Shown here: one piece after another, positions 19,734 to 28,554 of the stretch
Position numbering within the stretch: the first letter of the stretch is position 1
How the letters are laid out: every line of letters begins with the position of its first letter
Source: Lachnospira sp.
GTDB lineage: Bacteria; Bacillota; Clostridia; Lachnospirales; Lachnospiraceae
DNA length: 64,000 bases
Reading direction: 5' to 3'
Assembly: GCA_015057605.1 (NCBI GenBank)
Contig: SVDX01000008.1
Location: 1-64,000 of the forward strand
Translations under genes and position numbers: made by a program
The notes under the pieces: generated by a model
Database searches by the model: none
The model's input: the letters and a program-made list of their open reading frames with translations, nothing else
Told to the model about the DNA's origin: nothing

Positions 19734-20894
19734 TTACTTATATTCCTTTAACTTCTTTTGGATTCTGTCAACTGGATCAAGTAATGCGCTGATTGATTGA
19801 TCGTGGTTGAGTGTATCTATTAATAATGCGATGTATTTGCTTAAGTCTACGTTGATATAGTATGGCTTTGCAAGTAATTCTTCTGGCTGATAGATTACAT
19901 TTGTTGTAAGGATTCTGTCGATAATACCTTTTTCATAAGCTTCATCTATCTTAGCGAAACCATTTGTAAATAAACCAAATGTTGTTGCAGCAAATACTCT
20001 CTTTGCTTTTCTTCTCTTTAATTCAGCAGCTACGTCTAAGATACTGTCACCTGATGAAATCATATCATCGATGATAAGTACGTCCTTACCTTCAACGTCT
20101 GAACCTAAGAATTCATGAGCAACGATAGGATTACGTCCGTTAACAATCTTAGTGTAATCTCTTCTCTTATAGAACATACCCATATCTACACCAAGTACGT
20201 TAGCATAGTAGATAGCACGTCCCATACCGCCTTCATCAGGGCTGATAATCATCATATTGTCGCTGTCAATCTTTAAATCCTCTACATTGTTCAAAAGAGC
20301 CTTAATAAACTGATAAGCAGGCTGAACTGTTTCAAATCCCTTTAATGGAATAGCGTTTTGTACTCTTGGGTCGTGAGCATCAAATGTGATGATATTGTCA
20401 ACACCCATAGCTGTTAATTCTTGAAGTGCTAATGCACAGTCAAGAGATTCTCTTGCACTTCTTTTATGCTGTCTGCTTTCGTATAAGAAAGGCATAATAA
20501 CTGTAATTCTCTTAGCCTTACCACCAACGGCAGCAATAATTCTCTTTAAATCCTGATAATGATCATCAGGTGACATATGATTTATATTGCCACATACAGG
20601 ATATGTAATGCTGTAGTTACATACGTCAACAAGAATGTATAAGTCATATCCACGAACAGATTCGTTGATAACACCCTTAGCTTCACCTGAGCCAAATCTA
20701 GGTGTCTTAGCATCGATTAAATAAGAGTCTCTTTGGTAACCTGCAAATGCAATTGTAGATTTGTGCTCGCTTTCTCTTTCATCTCTCCAGGCAACAAGGT
20801 AATCATTAACCTTTTGTCCTAATTCTGTGCAACTCTTTGTTGCAATGATGCCTAATGAACCGGCTGGAATGGTTTCAAAAATAGTTTCTGGCAT
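19734..20894 (-). CDS. prs: Ribose-phosphate pyrophosphokinase
   Basis: Prs makes phosphoribosyl pyrophosphate from ribose 5-phosphate and ATP for nucleotide and histidine synthesis. Seen: MPFLYESRQHKR with the ATP-binding region, ITFDAHDPRVQNAIP, and the PRPP loop VLIIDDMISSGDS. At 386 residues it is longer than the common 315-residue form, in line with a clostridial long form. I start at 20894 because CGGAGG lies 8 bases upstream; an in-frame start 30 bases earlier has none. It has its own promoter and is separate from the upstream dnaC-type gene. Confidence 0.93.
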   Translation of the reverse strand: MPETIFETIPAGSLGIIATKSCTELGQKVNDYLVAWRDERESEHKSTIAFAGYQRDSYLIDAKTPRFGSGEAKGVINESVRGYDLYILVDVCNYSITYPVCGNINHMSPDDHYQDLKRIIAAVGGKAKRITVIMPFLYESRQHKRSARESLDCALALQELTAMGVDNIITFDAHDPRVQNAIPLKGFETVQPAYQFIKALLNNVEDLKIDSDNMMIISPDEGGMGRAIYYANVLGVDMGMFYKRRDYTKIVNGRNPIVAHEFLGSDVEGKDVLIIDDMISSGDSILDVAAELKRRKAKRVFAATTFGLFTNGFAKIDEAYEKGIIDRILTTNVIYQPEELLAKPYYINVDLSKYIALLIDTLNHDQSISALLDPVDRIQKKLKEYK

Positions 20895-20954
20895 GTCTAA
20901 TCCTCCGTGAATTATTATAATCATTGTTTATATTAAGTGTTCTTCGACACAATA

Positions 20955-20982
20955 AATATACCATTAAAAGATTTTTTGTCAA
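20955..20982 (-). promoter_or_regulatory. Promoter of prs
   Basis: On the minus strand, TTGACA (20982-20977), 16 bp and TATATT (20960-20955) lie about 60 bp before the start of prs. Confidence 0.65.
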
Positions 20983-21004
20983 TATAAGTACTTACTTTAG
21001 TACA

Positions 21005-21964
21005 TTATATTATTTCATTTAAACGAATATCGTTATTATAAAGCTTTAGGGTTGTGTAAGAACGTAATATTCGTGAAAATGTTCTTTCGGAATAATTTTG
21101 CTTTAGTTCCTTTGGACCAAAGTTAGTTGAAATTATGGTTGATTTCTTTTTTAGGATTCTATCATTTATTAAATAGAAAAGATATGAATCGGTAAACGAA
21201 TTCTTAATCTCTGTACCTAAATCATCAATTATAAGCAAATCGCAGTCGTAAATGCTGTCATCGCTTTCATTATTAAATGCAATTTTTGAAAGCTTATCAA
21301 AAAGTTCAATTGCAGTAAGATATACAACGCTATTAGAGGTGTTGATAAGCTCGTTTGCGATACAGTTAGTTAAAAATGTTTTGCCAACTCCAGTTCCACC
21401 ATATAATAATAGGTTTTCATCCGCAACCGCAAAATTTCTAACAAATTGTCTGCATTTATCATAGGCCTTTTTAGCTGTGTCGTAGGCACTAAGTCCGGTT
21501 GCTTTATCAATATTCTCGGTAGAATAGAGTTTAAAATCAAACTTATCAAAGGTCTCTGTACGGCTCAAGTTTTTGATGTTTGAGTGGCTGTATAAAAGGT
21601 CAATTTCAGCCTTAATAAAGCAAGAGCATTTTTGGTTGTCTACAAAGCCTGTGTCATGACATATTGAACAACAATAAATTGGGTCTAAATATGCCGGCGA
21701 AATGTCTAAATCAGCTAAAATAGCAAGACGCTTGCTTTTAAGTAACTCAAGCTCGCTGTCTAAATCAGTATCATCGTATTCTTCCATAACAGCACGTTTG
21801 CCGTAGGAAAAAATTAATGAAGAAATTCTATCATCAATTTCCTTAAGCTCTGGAAGCCTTAAATATAAAGCTTTTTTGCGCTCTGCCTCTATGTGGCGGT
21901 TGCTGGCTCTTAAAGAGTCATAGCCACGCATTATTTCATTGTATTGTATATTAGTTAAAGCCAT
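21005..21964 (-). CDS. DnaC/DnaI-type helicase loader ATPase
   Basis: This 319-residue AAA+ protein probably loads the replicative helicase with DnaD. Residues 98-115 hold a cysteine cluster (YCCSICHDTG then KCSC) that resembles a zinc site of loader N-termini. Walker A is GGTGVGKT at 189-196 and Walker B is DLLIIDDLGTE, followed by STNFGPKEL and the arginine-rich ERTFSRI that fits sensor and arginine-finger positions. AAAGGAAA precedes the ATG. It follows the DnaD-type gene by 20 bp on the same strand, the usual primosome pair. Confidence 0.88.
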   Translation of the reverse strand: MALTNIQYNEIMRGYDSLRASNRHIEAERKKALYLRLPELKEIDDRISSLIFSYGKRAVMEEYDDTDLDSELELLKSKRLAILADLDISPAYLDPIYCCSICHDTGFVDNQKCSCFIKAEIDLLYSHSNIKNLSRTETFDKFDFKLYSTENIDKATGLSAYDTAKKAYDKCRQFVRNFAVADENLLLYGGTGVGKTFLTNCIANELINTSNSVVYLTAIELFDKLSKIAFNNESDDSIYDCDLLIIDDLGTEIKNSFTDSYLFYLINDRILKKKSTIISTNFGPKELKQNYSERTFSRILRSYTTLKLYNNDIRLNEII

Positions 21965-21984
21965 ATCCGAAATTTCCTTTACAT

Positions 21985-22980
21985 TTATAGGTTAGCAAGC
22001 TTACGTTCTAAATCTGCAAAATCATAAGTTCTTTGCTCAAATGAATTGAAGCCTTCTGTATTAGCAGTTTTCTTAGCCTGTGCATTTCGTGAAGTCTTGG
22101 CTGGCTTTACATTTTTGCCATTTATGTGCCAGTTAGTCAAAATCTTGTCCAAATAATTGATAGACGAAGAGTTCGCATTTAACACAGTTTCATTGCAAGC
22201 CTCAAGAATAGTATCATCACTAAAGCCATAGTTGACTTTCCAACGATTATAGCATTCGCGTTCGGCAGGAGTTACCTTTCCTGAAGTATTGATGCCACTG
22301 GCTTTTCGAATTTTGTATATAATAAATGAGCTTTCGAATTCTTTAGCTTCTTCACGACTAGTTATACCATTTTTGTGCCAGTTAATGGCAACGCTACGAA
22401 TGTAGCTGATGTCCTTTTTGTCCTTTTCTATGCAATATTCAAACAGATAGTCAATTAAATCTGTTGAAAAGCCAAGACCCTCAGGATCATAAAAATATGC
22501 GATATCCTTCAATTCAGGCTTTCTAAGAGGAGTTACCCAGTAAGATGCTATTATATGTAAAAGCATGGCAAAATCATCATTCTTTTTAAAATTAGCCATT
22601 TGAGAAGGAGTATAATCTACATCATCCTGTTCTTTGTATACCTTTTCCTCTTTAGTAGCTTGAGCTGGCTGCACATTATTAACAGATGCGGTGCCAAATG
22701 TAATTGAGTTAACTTCCTTAGCTTCATTATATCCTATATTAAGAAGTCCTGCATTTGACCAGTGAGTAAGTGCACGTAAAACATCCTTTTCTGTGTAGTC
22801 GAACTTGTCCGCGATAGAAGACACAGATATCTCCATATCCGGAGCAGACATTGCTCTTAATAGGTATAAATATATTTTAACATACTCGCCGTTAGCGGCA
22901 GGCATGTAGTTGTCTAAAAAGTCATTGGATATAGTCGTATAGTCTATTGAGTTGTTAGTCTTAATTGTAATGTTACACAT
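21985..22980 (-). CDS. dnaD: DnaD-domain primosome protein
   Basis: This 331-residue protein has an N-terminal winged-helix region (YVKIYLYLLRAMS near residue 30) and two DnaB/DnaD-type repeats, the second containing YNRWKVNYGFSDDTILEAC and INYLDKILTNWHINGK. DnaD proteins help DnaA recruit the helicase in Firmicutes. I start at ATG 22980 with GGTGG 7 bases before it; the longer open frame upstream is made of DnaA-box repeats and low-complexity residues and is not real coding. The DnaA boxes at 23093-23241 lie upstream of its promoter. Confidence 0.85.
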   Translation of the reverse strand: MCNITIKTNNSIDYTTISNDFLDNYMPAANGEYVKIYLYLLRAMSAPDMEISVSSIADKFDYTEKDVLRALTHWSNAGLLNIGYNEAKEVNSITFGTASVNNVQPAQATKEEKVYKEQDDVDYTPSQMANFKKNDDFAMLLHIIASYWVTPLRKPELKDIAYFYDPEGLGFSTDLIDYLFEYCIEKDKKDISYIRSVAINWHKNGITSREEAKEFESSFIIYKIRKASGINTSGKVTPAERECYNRWKVNYGFSDDTILEACNETVLNANSSSINYLDKILTNWHINGKNVKPAKTSRNAQAKKTANTEGFNSFEQRTYDFADLERKLANL

Positions 22981-23016
22981 ATAATCCACCGTTCCCTTTT
23001 TGGTTGAGCAAGGTTT

Positions 23017-23045
23017 ATTATAGCACAAGGTTTCAAAAAAGAGAA
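23017..23045 (-). promoter_or_regulatory. Extended -10 promoter of the dnaD-dnaC unit
   Basis: On the minus strand, TATAAT (23022-23017) is preceded by TGC, an extended -10, with a weak TTCTCT 17 bp upstream (23045-23040). The DnaA boxes begin about 50 bp further upstream. Confidence 0.55.
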
Positions 23046-23092
23046 TAGCAAATTTTTGCGGAAAGCCCCAAAAATAAGGGCTTTCGGGGGTG

Positions 23093-23241
23093 TGTGGATA
23101 ATGTGGATAATGTGGATATCTTCCTCCATAAGTCGACATTTTTTTTACAAATGCCCTAAAACAAGTGCTTTGCATAGCGACAAAAAAATCCACACTTTGT
23201 AGGGGTAAAAACACCTGACAAAATGTGGATAATGTGGATAA
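23093..23241 (-). promoter_or_regulatory. Cluster of DnaA boxes
   Basis: The DnaA consensus box TTATCCACA (TGTGGATAA on the plus strand) occurs head to tail at 23093-23101 and 23102-23110, with a one-mismatch copy at 23111-23119, and again in tandem at 23224-23232 and 23233-23241. All have the same orientation with 9-bp spacing, which places them on nearly the same DNA face. They lie between murC and the dnaD promoter. They could let DnaA control dnaD-dnaC, or titrate DnaA. Confidence 0.7.
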
Positions 23242-23245
23242 GTTA

Positions 23246-24625
23246 TTATAAAATTAAGTTTTCGCCTATATTTACTACATTTCCTGCCCCCATAGTTATC
23301 AACAGGTCATCTTGAATACATTTTTTTTGTAAAAATTTTTCTATTGATTCAAAATCAGGTAAATATACTACATCGGTACCTAATTTTACCAGTTCATCAG
23401 CGAGGTTTTGCGAAGAAATCCCAAGTGTGTTAGTTTCTCTTGCTGCATAGATAGGAGCAAGAACAACATGGTCAGCAAGTGATAGAGAGCTTGCAAAATC
23501 TGTTAAAAATGCTTTAGTACGTGTATAGGTATGGGGCTGGAATACACACCAAATATCTCTATGAGGATATTTTTGCGCCGATGTTAAAGTGGCTGTTATC
23601 TCTGAAGGGTGATGCGCGTAATCGTCAATTACGGTTACACCGTTAAATGTTCCCTTATATTCAAAACGTCTCTTTGTACCAGAAAAGTTATAAAGTCCTT
23701 TTGAGATAACCTCAAATGGAATTGAAAGCTCATAGCCAAGCGCTGCTGCAGCAAGCGAGTTAGTTACATTGTGAAGTCCTGGAACTCGCAATGAAATCTT
23801 TCCTGCTGCTTCATTATTAACAAGAAGAGTGTAAGAATAGTTTCCGAGCTTGTCACATACAATGTCTTTGAGGCTAAAGGTGCTTGTGTAAGGATTCGTA
23901 CCAAAGGTAATAACCTTTACACAGGTATCATTATAGAAATATTCAATATTATCGATATCACTGTTAATGATTAATATGCCTGTTTGAGGAAGTCGTTCCG
24001 TAAATAATTTGAAAGAATGACGAATATCGTTAATATCCTTGAAGAAATCCAAATGGTCCTCCTCGACATTTAAAATAACATCAATTGTAGGATAGAACGA
24101 TAAGAAACTGTTAGTATATTCACAAGCTTCGGTTAAGAAAATATCAGAGCCACCTAATCTTAAGTTGCCACCGATGCTTTCTAAAATGCCACCAACAGAT
24201 ATAGTAGGATCAAGCTGTGCTTCTATAAGAATCTCGGAAATCATAGAAGTTGTTGTAGTCTTTCCGTGAGTTCCAGCAACATTAATTGCCTGATTAAAAT
24301 TTTTCATAATCTGACCAAGTAAATCTGCTCTCGAAAGCATATCCATATCCTTATTAAGCGCCTGTCTATATTCAGGATTGTCAGGATTGATGGCAGCAGT
24401 ATATACTACTAAGTCGATATCATCAGTGATATTTTCAGCAGACTGCATATAAGAAATCTTACAGCCGATATCTTCAAGCTCTTTAGTTAAAGAAGACTTT
24501 GAAGTATCGGAACCGCTTATTGTAAAACCGCGGTGTTTCAAAATCTTGGCAAGGCCACTCATGCTTATGCCACCAATGCCAATAAAATGAATATGTATCG
24601 GTTTTTTGAAATCTATATTATACAT
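23246..24625 (-). CDS. murC: UDP-N-acetylmuramate-alanine ligase
   Basis: MurC adds L-alanine to UDP-MurNAc, the first peptide step of the wall precursor pathway. The 459-residue protein has the N-terminal Rossmann motif FIGIGGISMSGLA (residues 14-26), the ATP loop GTHGKTTTT (118-126), the central TEACEY and NVEEDHLDFF motifs, and DDYAHHPSEI in the last third, all as expected. It lies upstream of the DnaA box cluster and the dnaD-dnaC genes. The close TATAAT-type promoter suggests its own transcription. Confidence 0.96.
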   Translation of the reverse strand: MYNIDFKKPIHIHFIGIGGISMSGLAKILKHRGFTISGSDTSKSSLTKELEDIGCKISYMQSAENITDDIDLVVYTAAINPDNPEYRQALNKDMDMLSRADLLGQIMKNFNQAINVAGTHGKTTTTSMISEILIEAQLDPTISVGGILESIGGNLRLGGSDIFLTEACEYTNSFLSFYPTIDVILNVEEDHLDFFKDINDIRHSFKLFTERLPQTGILIINSDIDNIEYFYNDTCVKVITFGTNPYTSTFSLKDIVCDKLGNYSYTLLVNNEAAGKISLRVPGLHNVTNSLAAAALGYELSIPFEVISKGLYNFSGTKRRFEYKGTFNGVTVIDDYAHHPSEITATLTSAQKYPHRDIWCVFQPHTYTRTKAFLTDFASSLSLADHVVLAPIYAARETNTLGISSQNLADELVKLGTDVVYLPDFESIEKFLQKKCIQDDLLITMGAGNVVNIGENLIL

Positions 24626-24657
24626 AATTACACATCCAATCTATAATCTATAAGATA

Positions 24658-24685
24658 TATTATAACTCTATACGTAAAAAATTCA
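24658..24685 (-). promoter_or_regulatory. Promoter of murC
   Basis: On the minus strand, TTGAAT (24685-24680), 16 bp and TATAAT (24663-24658) lie about 32 bp before the ATG. Confidence 0.65.
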
Positions 24686-24770
24686 ATTACTTTGTTAGTG
24701 GATATTGTATACAAAATATTATTTAAAATGTCAAAATTTTACAAAATAACTTTATAAGATAAAAATATTG

Positions 24771-24799
24771 TTGGAAATAGAAGTTTTATGTGATATAAT
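24771..24799 (+). promoter_or_regulatory. Promoter of glgC-glgD-spoVG
   Basis: TTGGAA (24771-24776), 17 bp and a perfect TATAAT (24794-24799) lie 30 bp before glgC. Confidence 0.8.
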
Positions 24800-24829
24800 A
24801 ATGTAAAACAACGACAGTGGGGTGACAGC

Positions 24830-26098
24830 ATGATTAAAAAAGAAATGATAGCAATGTTATTGGCCGGAGGTCAGGGCAGTCGTTTAGGTGTATTAACATC
24901 GAACGTTGCAAAGCCTGCGGTGTCGTTTGGCGGTAAGTATCGAATCATCGATTTCCCGTTAAGCAATTGTATTAATTCTGGTGTTGATACAGTAGGTGTA
25001 TTAACACAGTATCAGCCATTACGACTTAATTCACACATAGGAATTGGTATTCCTTGGGATTTAGATCGTAATTATGGGGGTGTAACAGTGTTACCTCCAT
25101 ATGAGAAGAATGGTAATAGTGAATGGTATACAGGAACTGCTAATGCCATTTATCAAAATCTTGCGTATATGGAGCAGTATAATCCAGAATATGTACTTAT
25201 ATTATCTGGTGACCACATTTATAAGATGGATTACCAGCTTATGTTGGATTATCATAAGGCAAAGAATGCGGATGTAACAATAGCTGCTATGCCAGTTCCA
25301 ATTGAAGAGGCAAGCAGATTTGGTATTGTTATTACTGATGAGAACAGCAATATTAAGGAATTTGAAGAGAAACCTGAAAAACCACGTAGTAACTTGGCTT
25401 CAATGGGTATCTACATTTTCAACTGGAAGGTATTAAAGGAAGCATTAATTAAGTTAAAGGATCAGGAGGCTTGTGACTTTGGTAAGCATATTATTCCATA
25501 TTGTCACGAGAAATCAGGTAATTTATTTGCTTATGAATATACAGGATATTGGAAGGATGTTGGAACATTAGGTTCATACTGGGAAGCTAATATGGAGCTT
25601 ATTGATCTTGTTCCTGTATTTAATCTTTATGAAGATTACTGGAAGATATATACCAAGAATGATGCAGTGCCACCACAATTTGTGGCAAATAATGCTACTA
25701 TTAAAAAGAGCATTATCGGTGATGGCTCAGAGATATACGGAGAGGTTTATAATTCCGTAATTGGTTCATCTGTAGTTATAGAAGAGGGCGCGGTTGTACG
25801 TGATTCTATTATAATGAAAGATACCGTGGTAGGTAAGAATACTACAATTAACAAAGCTATAATCGCAGAAAATGTTAAGATTGGCGACAATGTTACAATT
25901 GGTGTAGGCGACGAAGTTCCTAACGAGAATTTCCCTAAGATTTATTCATTTGGTATAGCTACCGTGGGTGAAGATTCGGTTATTCCAGACAATGTAACAA
26001 TTGGTAAGAATACAGCTATTTCAGGCATTACAACAAATGCAGATTATGCAGATAATGTATTAGCAAGCGGTAAATCTATAATTAAGGCAGGTGAATAG
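24830..26098 (+). CDS. glgC: Glucose-1-phosphate adenylyltransferase
   Basis: GlgC makes ADP-glucose, the donor for glycogen. This 422-residue protein has the nucleotide loop [11 protein letters not shown] (residues 11-21) and [15 protein letters not shown] (27-41), then [12 protein letters not shown] with the catalytic aspartate, and [17 protein letters not shown] with the sugar-phosphate lysine region. The C-terminal third is a left-handed helix of hexapeptide repeats ([18 protein letters not shown]). GTGGGGTGA is the ribosome site. It is 2 bp from glgD, the usual two-subunit arrangement in Firmicutes. Confidence 0.95.
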   Translation: MIKKEMIAMLLAGGQGSRLGVLTSNVAKPAVSFGGKYRIIDFPLSNCINSGVDTVGVLTQYQPLRLNSHIGIGIPWDLDRNYGGVTVLPPYEKNGNSEWYTGTANAIYQNLAYMEQYNPEYVLILSGDHIYKMDYQLMLDYHKAKNADVTIAAMPVPIEEASRFGIVITDENSNIKEFEEKPEKPRSNLASMGIYIFNWKVLKEALIKLKDQEACDFGKHIIPYCHEKSGNLFAYEYTGYWKDVGTLGSYWEANMELIDLVPVFNLYEDYWKIYTKNDAVPPQFVANNATIKKSIIGDGSEIYGEVYNSVIGSSVVIEEGAVVRDSIIMKDTVVGKNTTINKAIIAENVKIGDNVTIGVGDEVPNENFPKIYSFGIATVGEDSVIPDNVTIGKNTAISGITTNADYADNVLASGKSIIKAGE

Positions 26099-26100
26099 AC

Positions 26101-27222
26101 ATGAAGGCAATAGGAATTGTTTTAGCAGCAGGCAATAACAAGATGATGAAGGAACTTAGTAACAAAAGAGCAATTGCAGCTATGCCTATAGCAGGTAATT
26201 ATAGAAGCATAGATTTTGTATTGAGCAATATGTCTAATTCACACATCAACAAGGTTGCCGTAATTACACAATACAATGCTAAGTCATTGAATGAACATTT
26301 GAACTCATCAAAATGGTGGGATTTTGGTCGTAAGCAAGGTGGTTTATATTTATTTACACCGACTATTACGGCTAACAACAGCAATTGGTACAGAGGTACA
26401 GCAGATTCAATGTATCAGAATCTTGATTACCTTAAGAACAGCCATGAACCATATGTAGTTATTGCATCTGGTGATGGTATTTATAAGCTTGATTACAATA
26501 AGGTATTAGAATTCCATATTGAAAAGCAGGCAGACATTACTATGGTAGTTACAGATGTTAAGGATAAGGAAGAGGCTAAGAGATTTGGTAATGTAACACT
26601 TGATGCGGACAATCTTGTTCTTAATATTGAAGAAAAGCCAATTGAGGCAGAATCTACAATAGTGTCTACAGGTATCTATATAATAAGAAGAAGATTACTT
26701 ATTGAACTTCTTGAAAAGGCGGCAGCTGAGGATAGATATGACTTTGTTAAGGATATCTTAGTAAGATACAAACAGGTTAAGAAGGTATACGCATATAACC
26801 TTGATTCATACTGGAGTAACATTTCTACAGCAGATGCCTACTTTAAGACTAATATGGATTTCCTTAACAGAGATATTAGAGATGCATTTTTCAAGGAATA
26901 TCCTAACATTTATACAAAGGTTGAAGATTTACCACCTGTTAAATATAACGGCGAGGCGCAGGTAAAGAATTCTCTTGTAGCTAATGGTACAATTGTAAAT
27001 GGTACAATTGAAAATTCAGTAGTATTTAAGAAGGTATATGTTGGTAACAACTGCGTAATTAAGAATTCAATTATTCTTAATGACGTATATATTGGAGACA
27101 ACTCATACATTGAGAATTGTATTATAGAAGCGAGAGGAACAATTAAGGCAGGCACAAGCATAGTTGGTGATGCCGCTCAACCTAAGATTGTAGTTGAAAA
27201 GGCTGAAAGATACGACACTTAA
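26101..27222 (+). CDS. glgD: GlgD subunit of ADP-glucose pyrophosphorylase
   Basis: This 373-residue homologue of GlgC is the regulatory subunit. The nucleotide loop that reads AGGQGSRL in GlgC is AAGNNKMM here (from residue 9), so the catalytic loop is lost, as is normal for GlgD. The rest of the fold is kept: [21 protein letters not shown] and C-terminal hexapeptide repeats. In related bacteria GlgD raises GlgC activity. It lies directly between glgC and spoVG on one transcript. Confidence 0.92.
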   Translation: MKAIGIVLAAGNNKMMKELSNKRAIAAMPIAGNYRSIDFVLSNMSNSHINKVAVITQYNAKSLNEHLNSSKWWDFGRKQGGLYLFTPTITANNSNWYRGTADSMYQNLDYLKNSHEPYVVIASGDGIYKLDYNKVLEFHIEKQADITMVVTDVKDKEEAKRFGNVTLDADNLVLNIEEKPIEAESTIVSTGIYIIRRRLLIELLEKAAAEDRYDFVKDILVRYKQVKKVYAYNLDSYWSNISTADAYFKTNMDFLNRDIRDAFFKEYPNIYTKVEDLPPVKYNGEAQVKNSLVANGTIVNGTIENSVVFKKVYVGNNCVIKNSIILNDVYIGDNSYIENCIIEARGTIKAGTSIVGDAAQPKIVVEKAERYDT

Positions 27223-27251
27223 CTGGATTGAACGTGAAAGGGGGATTTCAC

Positions 27252-27512
27252 ATGAACATTACAGACGTTAGAATTAGGATGTTAGATGATTTAGGAAAGC
27301 TTAAAGCAATAGCATCAATTACTATAGATGATGAATTTGTAGTTCATGATATTAAGGTAATTGAAGGAGAGAAGGGAACCTTTATTGCTATGCCAAGCAA
27401 GTCTACAAGCTCAGGCGAATTTAAAGACATCGCACATCCGATTACCTCACAGGTAAGAGATTATATAAGTCAAAAGGTTTTAGACAAGTATAAAGAAAAT
27501 ATTGCACAATAA
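27252..27512 (+). CDS. spoVG: SpoVG family RNA/DNA-binding regulator
   Basis: This 86-residue protein matches SpoVG over nearly its full length: [10 protein letters not shown] at the start, [21 protein letters not shown], and [20 protein letters not shown]. SpoVG binds nucleic acids and affects septation, sporulation and other processes in Firmicutes. I start at ATG 27252, with AAAGGGGG 8 bases before it. The gene lies 29 bp after glgD and is followed by a terminator, so it looks co-transcribed with the glycogen genes. Confidence 0.93.
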   Translation: MNITDVRIRMLDDLGKLKAIASITIDDEFVVHDIKVIEGEKGTFIAMPSKSTSSGEFKDIAHPITSQVRDYISQKVLDKYKENIAQ

Positions 27513-27513
27513 A

Positions 27514-27548
27514 GATGTGTGCCGCTTTTAGGAGTGGCACACATTTTT
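27514..27548 (+). terminator. Terminator of the glgC-glgD-spoVG unit
   Basis: ATGTGTGCC (27515-27523) pairs with GGCACACAT (27535-27543) across an 11-base loop and is followed by a T run. Confidence 0.85.
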
Positions 27549-27570
27549 ACCATGGAAAAAGGAGAAGTGT

Positions 27571-28554
27571 ATGAAAAAATTACGTTTTATAATAGTAGGT
27601 TCTGGCTGGCGTTCACTATTTTTTGTAAGGATTGCAAAGGCTATGACTGACAAATTTGAAATGTGCGCAATGCTTTGTCGAACTAAGGAAAAGGCAGACA
27701 AGATGGCATTGGAAAATGACATTTATACAACTACATCTATAGAGGAATGTATAGCTATGAAACCGGATTTTGTAGTGGTAGCTGTTAATAAAACTTCAAT
27801 AGCAGATGTAAGTATTGAGTGGATGGATTATGGCTTTAGCGTACTTTGCGAGACACCGGCAGGACTTGATTTTGGAACTTTAAAAATGCTTAAGCAAAAG
27901 CATTTAGAAGGTGGAAAGTTAATGGTTGCAGAGCAGTATATGTACTATCCATCTTATCAGGCAGTTATAAATACTATAGAAAAAGGAATGATTGGTGAGC
28001 CAAGCTGCATCAACATTTCGCTTGCACATGAGTATCACGGAGCAAGTCTTATGCGTGAGTTTTTAAAGGAAGACGTATTTACTCCATTTACCATTAGCGC
28101 AAAAACCTACGAATTTCCAACAGTTGAGACTCTTACACGCTATGAGCATTATAGGGATGGTAGAGTTGCGATGAAGAAACGTACAGTAGCAACCATCGAA
28201 TTTGCAGATGGAAAGGTTGCATGGTATGATTTTGACTCGGAGCAGTATCGTTCACCAATAAGAAAGAATTACCTTAAAATACAAGGCGTTAGCGGTTTGA
28301 TTAAGGACAATAAGGTATATTACTTAGACGAAAATTATGATGGTAAAACAGAGGAGATCTATGAAGATATTGATGCAGCCTACAAAGAAGGTGAAATAGG
28401 AATCGCAGCACTTATGGAAATGGCAGGCAATTACAATAGAGAAAATGCGTCTGTTATGCTTGATAAGGCGCTCTGGGATTCTTATGTTGCAATACTTATG
28501 CAAGAGGCAGTTAACACTAAAGAAAGGATAAGTGGTGACTATGGCAATTATTAA
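27571..28554 (+). CDS. Gfo/Idh/MocA family protein, catalytic lysine missing
   Basis: This 327-residue protein has the N-terminal NAD(P)-binding fold, with IIVGSGWRSLFFVRIA at residues 7-22, followed by the alpha/beta substrate domain of the family. The catalytic motif, usually Glu-Lys-Pro, reads CETPAG here, so the lysine is threonine. The second member of the pair has CDKPAG. The protein may be a non-catalytic partner or use a different chemistry. It overlaps the next gene by 14 to 23 bp, depending on that gene's start. GGAGAAG precedes the ATG. The substrate is unknown. Confidence 0.75.
   Translation: MKKLRFIIVGSGWRSLFFVRIAKAMTDKFEMCAMLCRTKEKADKMALENDIYTTTSIEECIAMKPDFVVVAVNKTSIADVSIEWMDYGFSVLCETPAGLDFGTLKMLKQKHLEGGKLMVAEQYMYYPSYQAVINTIEKGMIGEPSCINISLAHEYHGASLMREFLKEDVFTPFTISAKTYEFPTVETLTRYEHYRDGRVAMKKRTVATIEFADGKVAWYDFDSEQYRSPIRKNYLKIQGVSGLIKDNKVYYLDENYDGKTEEIYEDIDAAYKEGEIGIAALMEMAGNYNRENASVMLDKALWDSYVAILMQEAVNTKERISGDYGNY

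Noticed and set aside
20944..20988. Spo0A-like boxes (TTCGACACA, TTTGTCAAT) at the prs promoter
   Set aside because: Each has a mismatch, the -10 spacing is normal at 16 bp, and TTGACA explains one of them; not convincing.
22981..23214. Longer N-terminus of the DnaD-type protein, rich in HYPHYP
   Set aside because: It is translated DnaA boxes; the ribosome site and the family N-terminus begin at 22980.
23093..23241. The DnaA boxes as the chromosome origin
   Set aside because: No dnaA, dnaN or clear unwinding region lies nearby, so a regulatory or titration cluster is more likely.
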